A stretch of DNA of 7,187 nucleotides from the NCBI GenBank assembly GCA_023139785.1, contig JAGLMX010000027.1, positions 1 through 7,187 on the forward strand. The letters run 5' to 3'. The position numbers and the translations under genes were made by a program. The notes below the pieces were generated by a model, which was given only the letters and a program-made list of their open reading frames with translations, was not told where the DNA came from and made no database searches. Of the stretch, positions 1 to 6,527 are shown one piece after another. The stretch comes from Candidatus Aenigmatarchaeota archaeon (GTDB lineage Archaea > EX4484-52 > B79-G9). Numbering within the stretch: the stretch's first letter is position 1; every line of letters begins with the position of its first letter.

Positions 1-621
1 ATAATAAATCCTCATGCAATCCCTTCAAGAATGACTGTTGGCCAGCTTCTTGAGTTTGTTGCCGGAAAAACCGGGGCCTTGACAGGCACAACAATAAACG
101 GGACTGCATTTCATGGAGATGAGAAAGAGATAAGAAAGCAGCTTGCAAAAGAAGGCTTTCGTGATGATGGTAAGGAAGTGTTCTATAACGGAATCACCGG
201 AGAAAAGATAGATGCACACATTCTGGTTGGAATTGGGTATTACCAGAGGCTTTATCACATGGTTTCGCACAAAATACACGCGCGTTCAAGAGGGCCGATT
301 GCCCTGCTTACAAAGCAGCCTACAGAAGGGCGAAGCAAGGAAGGCGGTCTTCGGTTCGGAGAGATGGAAAAAGACTGCCTGATAGCACATGGTGCTGCGG
401 TGACTCTGAAAGAGCGCTTTGGCGCAGACAAGACAGTGGTTTCTATCTGCAAAGAGTGTGGTATACCTGCTGTTGTGGACTACCAGAAAAACAAGTCACA
501 GTGCCCGCTTTGTAAGGGCTCAAAAACAGTTGATGTTGAGATGTCATATGCGTTCAAGCTTCTGCTTGATGAGATGCGTAGTATGATGATTTATCCGCAG
601 ATAGTTGCTGAAGAGAAGTGA
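1..621 (+). CDS. rpoB: DNA-directed RNA polymerase subunit B, C-terminal part (5' end outside window)
   Basis: This is the last 206 residues of the second-largest RNA polymerase subunit, the archaeal counterpart of Rpb2. The frame is open from base 1 and the fragment begins in the conserved NPHAIPSRMT segment, so the start lies upstream. Visible family blocks are YYQRLYHMVSHKIHARSRGP (fragment residues about 80-99), QPTEGRSKEGGLRFGEMEKD, and the clamp zinc ribbon with Cys150, Cys153, Cys168 and Cys171. The fragment ends in a helical segment with MRSMMIYPQI, typical of the family. These parts contact the A' clamp and help hold the RNA-DNA hybrid. It cannot be told here whether the gene is full-length B or the B' half of a split B, because the split point lies upstream. 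The TGA stop (619-621) directly abuts the SD of rpoA1, indicating co-transcription and translational coupling. Confidence 0.98.
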   Translation: MINPHAIPSRMTVGQLLEFVAGKTGALTGTTINGTAFHGDEKEIRKQLAKEGFRDDGKEVFYNGITGEKIDAHILVGIGYYQRLYHMVSHKIHARSRGPIALLTKQPTEGRSKEGGLRFGEMEKDCLIAHGAAVTLKERFGADKTVVSICKECGIPAVVDYQKNKSQCPLCKGSKTVDVEMSYAFKLLLDEMRSMMIYPQIVAEEK

Positions 622-626
622 GTGAT
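622..626 (+). promoter_or_regulatory. Shine-Dalgarno site for rpoA1 (GTGAT)
   Basis: GTGAT lies immediately after the rpoB stop and 3 bases before ATG 630. It matches the GTGAT part of the archaeal SD consensus. The same arrangement occurs before rps7, which favours ATG 630 over the in-frame GTG at 618 as the start of rpoA1. Confidence 0.6.
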
Positions 627-629
627 ATA

Positions 630-3143
630 ATGGTAAAGAAAATACACGAATTAAGGTTCAAGTTGATTTCGCCGCAGGTAATAAAGAAAATGTCTGTCAT
701 GCATGTCGATACTGCTGAAGTTTACGATGTTGACGCATACCCTATAGAAGGCGGTGTAATGGATCCGCGTCTTGGTGTTGTTGACCCGGGCATGCGTTGC
801 CGAACCTGTGGCGGGCGCATGGGTGAGTGTACAGGGCATTTTGGGCATATAGAGCTTGCAAGGCCTGTTGTAAACATACTTTTCCTTGATGAGGTAAAAA
901 TTCTTTTGCAATATACCTGCGCTGATTGCGGTGTTGCTCTTGTGGATAAAGAGCCTCTCAAAAAGATTATTGATATGAGAGACTTAAAGAAGTTGAAGCC
1001 ACTTGACAAGTGTCCAAAGTGCGGCAAAAAGACTGATAAAATAACGATTGACAAGCCGTCAACGTTTGTTCGCGCAAAGAAGCCACTGACCGCGGTAGAG
1101 GTTCGTGAGCAGCTTGAAAAAATTACGCTTAAGACTGCAGAGTCGCTTTCGTTTTGCGGAGGAAAGCCGGAGTGGCTTATTTTGACTCTTTTTGCAGTTC
1201 CGCCAATAACGGTTCGGCCTTCAATAACTCTTGAAACAGGAGACCGAAGTGAGGACGACCTTACACATAAAATTGTTGATATTGTGAGGATTAACCAGCG
1301 TTTTGCAGATAATCTTGAAATTGGAGCACCTGAGTTCATTCTTGAAGACCTTTGGGAGCTTTTGCAATATCATATTACAACATTTTTCAACAACGAGTTA
1401 AGCAGTATCCCTCCTGCAAGGCACAGGTCAGGACGAAGCCTGAAGACTCTTTCACAGAGGCTTAAGAGCAAGGACGGAAGGTTTCGCCACAATTTGACTG
1501 GCAAGCGTGTGAACTACTCGGCGCGTACTGTTGTGTCTCCGGATCCAAACATAAGCATAAACGAGGTAGGCGTTCCTGAGAGAATTGCGAAGGAAATAAC
1601 TGTTTCGGTAAAGGTGACTGCACGTAATCTTGCGGAGATGAAAAAGTATGTTACAAACGGTCCTGATGTTCATCCCGGAGCAAATTATGTTACGCGGGAT
1701 GACGACATTAGAAAGCGCATTCTTGAAGCAAACAGACTCGACGTTGCAGAAGAACTTGCTCCGGGATACCTTGTAGAGCGCCATCTTATTGACGGTGATC
1801 CGGTGATTTTTAACAGGCAGCCGTCTCTTCATAGGATGTCTGTTATGGGACATCGTGCACGGATAATGCCGCACAAAACCTTTCGGCTTAATCTTTGTGT
1901 GTGTAAGCCTTACAATGCGGACTTTGACGGGGATGAAATGAATATGCACGTTCCCCAGACGGCGGAGGCGCGCGCAGAAGTTGATGAGCTTATGCTTGTT
2001 GAAAACAATATACGTTCTCCCAGATTCGGAGGGCCTATAATTGGTTGCGAGCAGGATTATATTTCCGGAGCATATCTTTTGACAAAGAAAGGAACAACCT
2101 TCTCACGAAGAGATATTGCGCAGATGTTTGCGAACGCAGGTGTTGAAGTCGAGCTTGAAAAGGACTTGTATACAGGGAAGGAAATGCTTAGCATGCTAAT
2201 ACCATCCAATATAAACCTTGAGTACAAGTCAAATGTTTGCAGGAAATGTGAGGTTTGTATGAAGGAAAAATGCCCGTATGACTCTTATGTTGTAATCAAG
2301 GACGGAAACCTGGAAGCGGGTGTTGTTGATAATACAGGAATTGCGCCATTTAAGGGCAAAATAATTGATGCTATAGATATGGAATGTGGGCACGCAGAGG
2401 CAAGGAAATTCCTTGATTCGTTTACGCGTGTTATTCTTGAAGTAATGATGCGCAAGGGATTTAGTATCTCATTGAGTGACCTTGATGTAAGCAAAGAGAC
2501 AACACGTGCGATAAACAGTGTTGTAGCAAAGCAGTTTGCCGAAGTGGAGAACATTATTGCGCTTGGAAAGAAAGGTCAGATTGATGTGGCTCCCGGAAGA
2601 ACGCTTGAGGAGAGTGAAGAAGCTCTCATAATGGTGGAGCTTTCAAAAGTTACAAATGAGTCCCAGGATATTATCGCTGCTACAGGAAAAGAGACTGATG
2701 CAGACATAATGGCAAAGACGGGCGCGCGCGGAAGCATACAAAACCTCACATTTATGTCCGGAATACTTGGGCAGGAAGCCATAAGAGGTAAAAGAATCTT
2801 TCGTGGATATAACCGCAGGACACTACCTCATTTTAAGAAAGATGTTCTTGAACCCAAAGCTCATGGTTTTGTAACGTCATCTTTAAAGGATGGCCTTGAC
2901 CCGGTTGAATTCTTCTTTGAAGTGATGAAGGGTAGAGAGGGTATAATGGATTCGTCCCTTAAGACAAGAGTGTCCGGTTATATGCAGAGGCGCCTTGTTA
3001 ATGCACTTCAGGATATAATGCTTGACAAGGATATGATTGTTAAAGATGGTGAAGGGACAGTGGTGCAGTTTGTGCCGGGTGAGGATGGAATTGACCCTGC
3101 AAAAAGCGACCGCGGTTCACTTGATTCCAACATAAAATTTTAA
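630..3143 (+). CDS. rpoA1: DNA-directed RNA polymerase subunit A' (Rpo1N)
   Basis: This is the N-terminal two thirds of the largest RNA polymerase subunit, 837 residues from ATG 630. An in-frame GTG at 618 overlaps the rpoB stop and would add four residues; I prefer 630 because of its SD. The clamp zinc site is Cys57, Cys60, Cys67 and His70 in a CxxC-x6-CxxH pattern. A second zinc site is Cys97/Cys100 with Cys128/Cys131. The catalytic loop NADFDGD is at residues 429-435, with Asp431, Asp433 and Asp435 binding the active-site magnesium. A cysteine cluster near residues 535-547 (CRKCEVCMKEKC) lies after the catalytic region. The bridge helix occupies about residues 755-789 and shows unusual substitutions (see findings). 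The protein ends shortly after the GEDGIDPAKSDRG segment, at the normal archaeal A'/A'' split. It works in the nucleoid as part of core polymerase, with A'' encoded 9 bases downstream. Confidence 0.98.
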   Translation: MVKKIHELRFKLISPQVIKKMSVMHVDTAEVYDVDAYPIEGGVMDPRLGVVDPGMRCRTCGGRMGECTGHFGHIELARPVVNILFLDEVKILLQYTCADCGVALVDKEPLKKIIDMRDLKKLKPLDKCPKCGKKTDKITIDKPSTFVRAKKPLTAVEVREQLEKITLKTAESLSFCGGKPEWLILTLFAVPPITVRPSITLETGDRSEDDLTHKIVDIVRINQRFADNLEIGAPEFILEDLWELLQYHITTFFNNELSSIPPARHRSGRSLKTLSQRLKSKDGRFRHNLTGKRVNYSARTVVSPDPNISINEVGVPERIAKEITVSVKVTARNLAEMKKYVTNGPDVHPGANYVTRDDDIRKRILEANRLDVAEELAPGYLVERHLIDGDPVIFNRQPSLHRMSVMGHRARIMPHKTFRLNLCVCKPYNADFDGDEMNMHVPQTAEARAEVDELMLVENNIRSPRFGGPIIGCEQDYISGAYLLTKKGTTFSRRDIAQMFANAGVEVELEKDLYTGKEMLSMLIPSNINLEYKSNVCRKCEVCMKEKCPYDSYVVIKDGNLEAGVVDNTGIAPFKGKIIDAIDMECGHAEARKFLDSFTRVILEVMMRKGFSISLSDLDVSKETTRAINSVVAKQFAEVENIIALGKKGQIDVAPGRTLEESEEALIMVELSKVTNESQDIIAATGKETDADIMAKTGARGSIQNLTFMSGILGQEAIRGKRIFRGYNRRTLPHFKKDVLEPKAHGFVTSSLKDGLDPVEFFFEVMKGREGIMDSSLKTRVSGYMQRRLVNALQDIMLDKDMIVKDGEGTVVQFVPGEDGIDPAKSDRGSLDSNIKF

Positions 3144-3147
3144 GGTG
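3144..3147 (+). promoter_or_regulatory. Shine-Dalgarno site for rpoA2 (GGTG)
   Basis: GGTG directly follows the rpoA1 TAA stop and lies 5 bases before ATG 3153. A second ATG follows at 3156, 8 bases away, so either could be used. The surrounding AAGGTG string recurs before rpl30e and again, without a start codon, after rpl30e. Confidence 0.65.
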
Positions 3148-3152
3148 TTATT

Positions 3153-4229
3153 ATGATGAAAGATAAACTTCCTGACCCGTACGCGGAAGCGGCGGAAGAC
3201 CCAAAAGTCAAAAAGAAGCTTCTTGAGCGATACAGCCGTATGGTGTATGAGCCAGGGGAAGCTGTTGGTGTGGTGGCAGCTCAGTCTATATCCGAGCCGG
3301 CAACACAGACAACACTTCGTTCATACCATAGAGAGGGAAAAGTCGGTCTTGAAGTCACACAGGGGCTGCCAAGGTTGATTGAGCTTTTTGATGCCAAGAA
3401 GACCCCGAGAACGCCTGCAATGGATATTTATCTTGACGAGGAACATAACAATAAAGAAGATGCACGAAAAATCGCTGCAAAGATTAAGGAGACAAAACTG
3501 AAGCACTTTCTTGTTTCAGATTCTCTTGATATACTTAATATGAAGCTTGAGCTTGAGCTTGACAAAAAACAGCTTGAAACCTATGACATAACCGGAGACG
3601 CCATTGTTTCGCTTATTTCAAAGACCATCAAGACCGCAGACATAAGCCTTACAGGAAACGTGATTTCACTTGAGCTCAAAAAAGAGGATGTTTCTGTGAA
3701 AGGATTGCAGGATCTTCGTGTTAAGGCAAGAAACCTTCATGTAAAAGGCATAAAGGGCATAGAGCAGGCAATCGTTGAGCTGCAGGATGAGCGCTGGGTT
3801 ATAAGGACTCTTGGTGCTAACCTTGCAAGAGTGCTTGAGATGCCCGGGGTTGACATGACTACGAGCAGATCAAATGATATTTACGAAATCGCGCGTGTAC
3901 TAGGCATAGAAGCTGCAAGAAACTCAATAATTAGTGAAGCGATTACGACAATGAGGGAGCAGGGCGTGGATACTGATGTTCGCCATCTTCTTTTGGTTGC
4001 AGATGCAATGACAAATGACGGAGAGATAAGGGCTATTGGAAGATATGGCCTTGCAGGAAGAAAATCTTCTGTACTTTCGCGGGCAAACTTTGAGGAGACT
4101 GTTAAGCACCTTACCTGGGCTGCTGCAAACGGAGATATAGACCCTCTTGAGAGTGTTATAGAAAACATAATTGTTGGAAATATGGCTCCTGTCGGAACAG
4201 GAACCATTAAATTAAAGATTAAGGACTAG
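3153..4229 (+). CDS. rpoA2: DNA-directed RNA polymerase subunit A'' (Rpo1C)
   Basis: This is the C-terminal third of the largest RNA polymerase subunit, 358 residues. It carries the trigger loop, part of the cleft and jaw, and the C-terminal clamp segment. Motifs seen are PGEAVGVVAAQSISEPATQ (residues 34-52), the trigger loop with the catalytic-family histidine at residue 59, QGLPRLIELFDA (70-81), and the conserved C-terminal blocks SRSNDIYEIARVLGIEAAR and DIDPLESVIENIIVGNMAPVGTG. The trigger loop reads QTTLRSYHREGK, where archaeal enzymes commonly have QMTMRTFHYAGV; the histidine is kept. Two adjacent ATGs (3153, 3156) are both possible starts. The gene lies 9 bases after rpoA1 and 17 bases before rpl30e, in one transcription unit. 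Length is within the usual range for archaeal A''. Confidence 0.97.
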   Translation: MMKDKLPDPYAEAAEDPKVKKKLLERYSRMVYEPGEAVGVVAAQSISEPATQTTLRSYHREGKVGLEVTQGLPRLIELFDAKKTPRTPAMDIYLDEEHNNKEDARKIAAKIKETKLKHFLVSDSLDILNMKLELELDKKQLETYDITGDAIVSLISKTIKTADISLTGNVISLELKKEDVSVKGLQDLRVKARNLHVKGIKGIEQAIVELQDERWVIRTLGANLARVLEMPGVDMTTSRSNDIYEIARVLGIEAARNSIISEAITTMREQGVDTDVRHLLLVADAMTNDGEIRAIGRYGLAGRKSSVLSRANFEETVKHLTWAAANGDIDPLESVIENIIVGNMAPVGTGTIKLKIKD

Positions 4230-4235
4230 AACCAA

Positions 4236-4239
4236 GGTG
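4236..4239 (+). promoter_or_regulatory. Shine-Dalgarno site for rpl30e (GGTG)
   Basis: GGTG lies 7 bases before ATG 4247, in the 17-base gap after the rpoA2 stop. It fixes the rpl30e start and shows the gene is translated from its own site within the rpo transcript. Confidence 0.6.
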
Positions 4240-4246
4240 CTAAAAT

Positions 4247-4513
4247 ATGGCTGATATTGAGAAAACGATAAAGAATGCGGTTGAATTGAATAAAACCCTG
4301 ATGGGCTCTGATGAGACGCTTAGGGCGCTAATGGCAGATGAACTTTCATTAGTTGTCGTAGCATCCAATTGCCCGCAGGAAATTGCAGAAAAAATAGCGC
4401 ATTATGCGCAGATTTCGGGCACAGAATCCCACAAATTTTCATTGGCGAGCAAGGAACTTGGCTCTATTTGCAGAAAGCCGTTTTCAGTCACTGTGCTTGG
4501 GATAAAGAAATAA
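4247..4513 (+). CDS. rpl30e: Large-subunit ribosomal protein L30e
   Basis: An 88-residue member of the L7Ae/L30e RNA-binding fold family. The N-terminal segment (ADIEKTIKNAVELNKTLMGSDETLRAL) and the central VVVASNCPQEIAEKIAHYAQ match the archaeal L30e pattern, including the NCP turn that contacts kink-turn RNA in this fold. The end, ELGSICRKPFSVTVLGI, also fits, though the protein is slightly shorter than the roughly 95-105 residues common in archaea. L30e binds 23S rRNA in the large subunit. Its position right after rpoA2 is the conserved archaeal location and separates it from other L7Ae paralogues. No nusA follows, unlike the usual order. It appears to be the last gene of the rpo transcript before a new promoter. 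Confidence 0.93.
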   Translation: MADIEKTIKNAVELNKTLMGSDETLRALMADELSLVVVASNCPQEIAEKIAHYAQISGTESHKFSLASKELGSICRKPFSVTVLGIKK

Positions 4514-4514
4514 A

Positions 4515-4518
4515 GGTG
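4515..4518 (+). other. Orphan Shine-Dalgarno-like GGTG after rpl30e
   Basis: One base after the rpl30e stop codon, the string AAAGGTGCAAAAAACAAG closely resembles the functional leader AAGGTGCTAAAATATGG of rpl30e. No start codon lies at the right distance: the next ATG, at 4552, opens a two-codon frame. It may be the relic of a leader for a lost downstream gene, but a four-base motif can also arise by chance. Confidence 0.3.
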
Positions 4519-4529
4519 CAAAAAACAAG

Positions 4530-4540
4530 TTATTTAAATA
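4530..4540 (+). promoter_or_regulatory. Candidate TATA box for the rps12-rps7 operon
   Basis: TTATTTAAATA is an A/T block resembling the archaeal TATA element (TTTAWATA-like). A start about 25 bases downstream would fall near 4560-4566, giving a leader of roughly 45-50 bases to the rps12 ATG. It lies in the only sizeable gap of the ribosomal and rpo gene string, as expected if rps12-rps7 form their own transcription unit. No clear oligo-T terminator precedes it, so read-through from the rpo operon is also possible. Confidence 0.5.
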
Positions 4541-4611
4541 TTCCGCGTTTAATGATTTAGAATGCGGCAAGTCGTTTATTGTAATTTATTGAAGGATATG
4601 ATTGATACTTT

Positions 4612-5040
4612 ATGACACCAGGATTATGTGCAGCAAGGAATGTGGTAAAGGCCACAAAGAAGAGGCGATGGAAGTCTACGCTATATAAGCGCAGGGCACT
4701 TGGCCTTAGAATCAAGAGCGACCCGATTAAGGGAAGCCCACAAGCCAAGGGGATTGTGCTTGAAAAGCGCCAGCTTGAGGCAAAACAGCCAAATTCGGGT
4801 ATGCGAAAATGCGTGCGCGTTCAGCTTATCAAGAACGGCAAGCAGGTTACTGCATTTTGCCCGGAATCAGGAGCAATAAACCAGATACAAGAGCATGATG
4901 AAGTGACTATTGCAGGAATTCACGGCTCCCGGGGAAGGTCAACAGGAGATCTTTCAGGGGTGCGATATAAGGTTATTTCTGTGAACGGCCTTACACTACA
5001 CCATTTGATTAAGGGTAAGCTTAAGAGGACAAGTAAGTGA
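4612..5040 (+). CDS. rps12: Small-subunit ribosomal protein S12 (uS12)
   Basis: A 142-residue uS12, the decoding-centre protein of the 30S subunit. Clear family blocks are WKSTLYKRRALGLRIKSDP, GSPQAKGIVLEK, the loop KQPNSGMRKCVRVQLIKNGK (residues about 59-78), VTAFCPESGA, EHDEVTIAGI and GVRYKVISVNG. The archaeal-type N-terminus (TPGLCAARNV) and central RGIVLEK-like block distinguish it from bacterial S12. Small departures are PNSG for the usual PNSA, and GSRGRSTGD where archaea often have a glycine-rich GGPKG-type loop. ATG 4612 is the first start after an in-frame TGA at 4603, so the start is fixed. Only a weak SD (GGAT and TTGAT around 4594-4606) precedes it. It is coupled to rps7 downstream. 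Confidence 0.96.
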   Translation: MTPGLCAARNVVKATKKRRWKSTLYKRRALGLRIKSDPIKGSPQAKGIVLEKRQLEAKQPNSGMRKCVRVQLIKNGKQVTAFCPESGAINQIQEHDEVTIAGIHGSRGRSTGDLSGVRYKVISVNGLTLHHLIKGKLKRTSK

Positions 5041-5041
5041 T
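5037..5041 (+). promoter_or_regulatory. Shine-Dalgarno site for rps7 containing the rps12 stop codon
   Basis: GTGAT overlaps the rps12 TGA stop (5038-5040) and lies 4 bases before ATG 5046. The SD at the rpoB/rpoA1 junction has nearly the same geometry. Terminating ribosomes would sit on the SD, which suggests translational coupling. It favours ATG 5046 over the in-frame GTG at 5037. Confidence 0.6.
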
Positions 5042-5045
5042 AATT

Positions 5046-5654
5046 ATGGATGATTTTGAACCAAAACTTTTCGGACAGTGGGATACACAGGCTGTAACTG
5101 TGAATGACAAGGGTCTTGTGGATTACATAACACTTACACCGGTGGTTGTTCCAAGAAGCGGAGGGCGGCACGCAAAAAAGCAGTACCATAAATCAAAGAT
5201 GCATATTGTCGAGCGCCTTTTGAACAAGCTTTTTGTTGCAGGGCACCGCGGGCGAAAACACAGGTTTACTTCAGGGCGAAACACAGGGCAGACATTCATA
5301 ATGAATAATCTTATTATTTCTGCGTTCAAGGACATTGAGGCAAAGACAAAGAAGAACCCGGTTGATGTTTTTGTTCGTGCAGTTGAAAACTCAGCACCTC
5401 TTGAAGAGGTTTTGACATACCAGCGCGGCGGTATCATGGCGCGCGAGGGTGTTGTGACATCTCCGCAGAGGCGTGTTGACCTTGCACTACGCCATATTTC
5501 TCAGGGTTCATATCAGAAATCAAACAGAACAAAGAAGAAGGCGTGGATGTGCCTTTCTGATGAGATAATGGGTGCATACAAGAATGATACAAACGCATCC
5601 TTTGCAGCATCTGAAAAAATGCGAAGAGAAAAAGAAGCTCTTGGCGCAAGATAA
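5046..5654 (+). CDS. rps7: Small-subunit ribosomal protein S7 (uS7)
   Basis: A 202-residue uS7 of the longer archaeal/eukaryotic type, a primary 16S rRNA binder that organises the 30S head near the E site. It has the archaeal N-terminal extension with KLFGQWDT, then YITLTPVVVPRSGGRH, HIVERLLNKLF, GRNTGQTFIMNNLIISAF, NPVDVFVRAVENSAP, the beta-hairpin and following segment TYQRGGIMAREGVVTSPQRRVDLALRHISQGS, and the C-terminal block ALGAR preceded by a basic helix. An in-frame GTG at 5037 would add three residues, but the SD favours ATG 5046. It normally precedes the EF-2 gene in archaea; here it is followed by a 273-base non-coding region and an unrelated kinase, so the operon appears to end here. 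Confidence 0.97.
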   Translation: MDDFEPKLFGQWDTQAVTVNDKGLVDYITLTPVVVPRSGGRHAKKQYHKSKMHIVERLLNKLFVAGHRGRKHRFTSGRNTGQTFIMNNLIISAFKDIEAKTKKNPVDVFVRAVENSAPLEEVLTYQRGGIMAREGVVTSPQRRVDLALRHISQGSYQKSNRTKKKAWMCLSDEIMGAYKNDTNASFAASEKMRREKEALGAR

Positions 5655-5670
5655 TTGTATTGGTTTTGTG

Positions 5671-5680
5671 CTCGTACGAG
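5671..5680. repeat. 10-bp perfect palindrome downstream of rps7
   Basis: CTCGTACGAG is a perfect palindrome 17 bases after the rps7 stop. It is followed by a short direct repeat, GAGTATT, at 5678-5684 and 5690-5696. It could be a small operator or part of the 3' end of the mRNA, but it may be coincidental. Apart from the oligo-T runs and TATA-like boxes listed separately, I see nothing else convincing in the gap 5655-5927, and no tRNA or small ORF. Confidence 0.25.
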
Positions 5681-5705
5681 TATTGTAATGAGTATTTTCA
5701 GGTAC

Positions 5706-5743
5706 TTTTTGGTCTGTTTTTATAGGCAACAAGCCCGTTTTTT
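5706..5743 (+). terminator. Oligo-T termination region of the rps12-rps7 operon
   Basis: Three T runs occur in this span: T5 at 5706-5710, T5 at 5717-5721 and T6 at 5738-5743. Archaeal RNA polymerase terminates at such runs on the non-template strand without needing a hairpin. Their clustering 50-90 bases after rps7 fits the end of the ribosomal protein transcript. Confidence 0.45.
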
Positions 5744-5864
5744 GAAATTCCACTAAAACCAGTATCTTGAAATTCGCCTTGATTGGTTTGTAGTTTTCCA
5801 CATCTGCCTTTTATGTTGTCTTAATATGGCGCAATTTATTGATGGCGGTTCATATTTCAGTACA

Positions 5865-5872
5865 TTATATTA
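5865..5872 (+). promoter_or_regulatory. Candidate TATA box upstream of the kinase gene (distal)
   Basis: TTATATTA is a good archaeal TATA-like sequence. Initiation about 25 bases on, near 5894-5897, would give a leader of about 30 bases that contains no clear SD. A second candidate box lies closer to the gene. Confidence 0.35.
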
Positions 5873-5896
5873 AACGGATTGCGTAAAGAAAGGTTC

Positions 5897-5906
5897 TTAT
5901 TTATTT
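5897..5906 (+). promoter_or_regulatory. Candidate TATA box for a leaderless kinase mRNA (proximal)
   Basis: The block CTTATTTATTTTT has its core TTATTTATTT about 26 bases before ATG 5928, the spacing expected for a leaderless archaeal transcript. That would explain why the kinase has no SD. It competes with the distal box at 5865-5872. Confidence 0.3.
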
Positions 5907-5927
5907 TTACAACAAGAAGTATTTCTT

Positions 5928-6446
5928 ATGTTGATCATTTTTTCAGGGCTTCCTGCAACAGGCAAGACAACCCTTGCGCGAGACGTTGCGAAAAAAACAG
6001 GCGCAATAATTCTTCGAACAGATGTTATTCGCAAGGAACTGTTTGCCGAGCCAAAATATACTGAAGAAGAAAAAGAGCAGGTCTACAACGAAATGTTTTT
6101 GCGCGCAGAAAAATTTCTTATCAAAGGAGATGTTGTGATTCTTGATGCAAATTTTTATCTTCAAAGCCTTCGCGATCGAGCGCGTGATGTTGCGCGCAAA
6201 TTTGGAAAAAAGTTTTTGATTGTTGAATGCGTACTTGATGAAAAAAAAGTTTTAGAGCGCATGAACGCGCGAAGTTCTAAAAGTGATGTGTCGGATGCAA
6301 ATCGTATTGAAATTTATCGCAAGATAAAAAGTTTGTGGGAGCCAATACGCGCGGCGCATATCGTTATTGATACTTCCTGCGAGTGCGCGCGCGCAGATGC
6401 GATAGAAAAAATTTCTGAAAAATTGCGAGTGATTGACACACAATAA
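5928..6446 (+). CDS. Small P-loop kinase, AAA_33/COG0645-like
   Basis: A 172-residue predicted ATP-dependent kinase with a complete single P-loop domain. The Walker A motif is GLPATGKTT at residues 7-15. TDVIRKEL (31-38) is the characteristic helix after strand 2 in AAA_33 kinases. Strand VVILDAN (69-75) forms the Walker B region. ERMNARSSKSDVSDAN (110-125) is the arginine-bearing lid. A late strand, HIVIDTS (144-150), resembles those of gluconate-kinase-like and zeta-toxin-like enzymes. The physiological substrate cannot be read from the sequence. No second domain, membrane segment or signal peptide is seen, and no antitoxin-like partner gene is adjacent. The gene stands alone and lacks an SD. 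All 15 arginine codons are CGN and none AGR, unlike the neighbouring rpo genes, so transfer or different expression is possible. Confidence 0.85.
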   Translation: MLIIFSGLPATGKTTLARDVAKKTGAIILRTDVIRKELFAEPKYTEEEKEQVYNEMFLRAEKFLIKGDVVILDANFYLQSLRDRARDVARKFGKKFLIVECVLDEKKVLERMNARSSKSDVSDANRIEIYRKIKSLWEPIRAAHIVIDTSCECARADAIEKISEKLRVIDTQ

Positions 6447-6485
6447 AAAAATAATTGTGTGCACAACTTAAAATTTGTATAATTT

Positions 6486-6515
6486 TTTTGTAAATAAAAT
6501 TCATTTTTTACAAAA
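6486..6515. repeat. 9-bp inverted repeat with 12-base loop
   Basis: TTTTGTAAA at 6486-6494 is the reverse complement of TTTACAAAA at 6507-6515. The AT-only stem with one GC pair is weak as RNA. It could be a protein binding site or part of the kinase 3' end. Confidence 0.4.
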
Positions 6516-6527
6516 TAAATTTTTAAT

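Noticed and set aside
722..1339. Long minus-strand ORF (205 codons) opposite rpoA1
   Set aside because: It lies wholly antisense to a clear rpoA1 coding region; serine- and proline-rich shadow frames like this are common opposite real genes.
4369..4560. + strand 63-codon frame overlapping rpl30e
   Set aside because: It is out of frame with the well supported rpl30e gene and shows no family resemblance; not a NusA remnant.
5742..5789. TTGAAATTC direct repeat and AAACCA/TGGTTT inverted repeat as a CRISPR-like or att site
   Set aside because: The copies are short and only two, with no spacer array and no integrase nearby; expected by chance in an AT-rich gap.
5520..5801. Minus-strand 93-codon ORF over the rps7 3' end and the adjacent gap
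   Set aside because: More than half is antisense to rps7, the product has no recognisable features, and there is no SD.
5830..5883. CGCAAT / ATTGCG inverted repeat before the kinase as a structured RNA or tRNA-like element
   Set aside because: The stem is only 6 bp with about 42 bases between arms; the GGTTC-like string inside does not form a T arm.
5928..6446. Kinase as a zeta-type toxin of a toxin-antitoxin pair
   Set aside because: No antitoxin gene adjoins it, and the motifs equally fit general AAA_33/COG0645 kinases.
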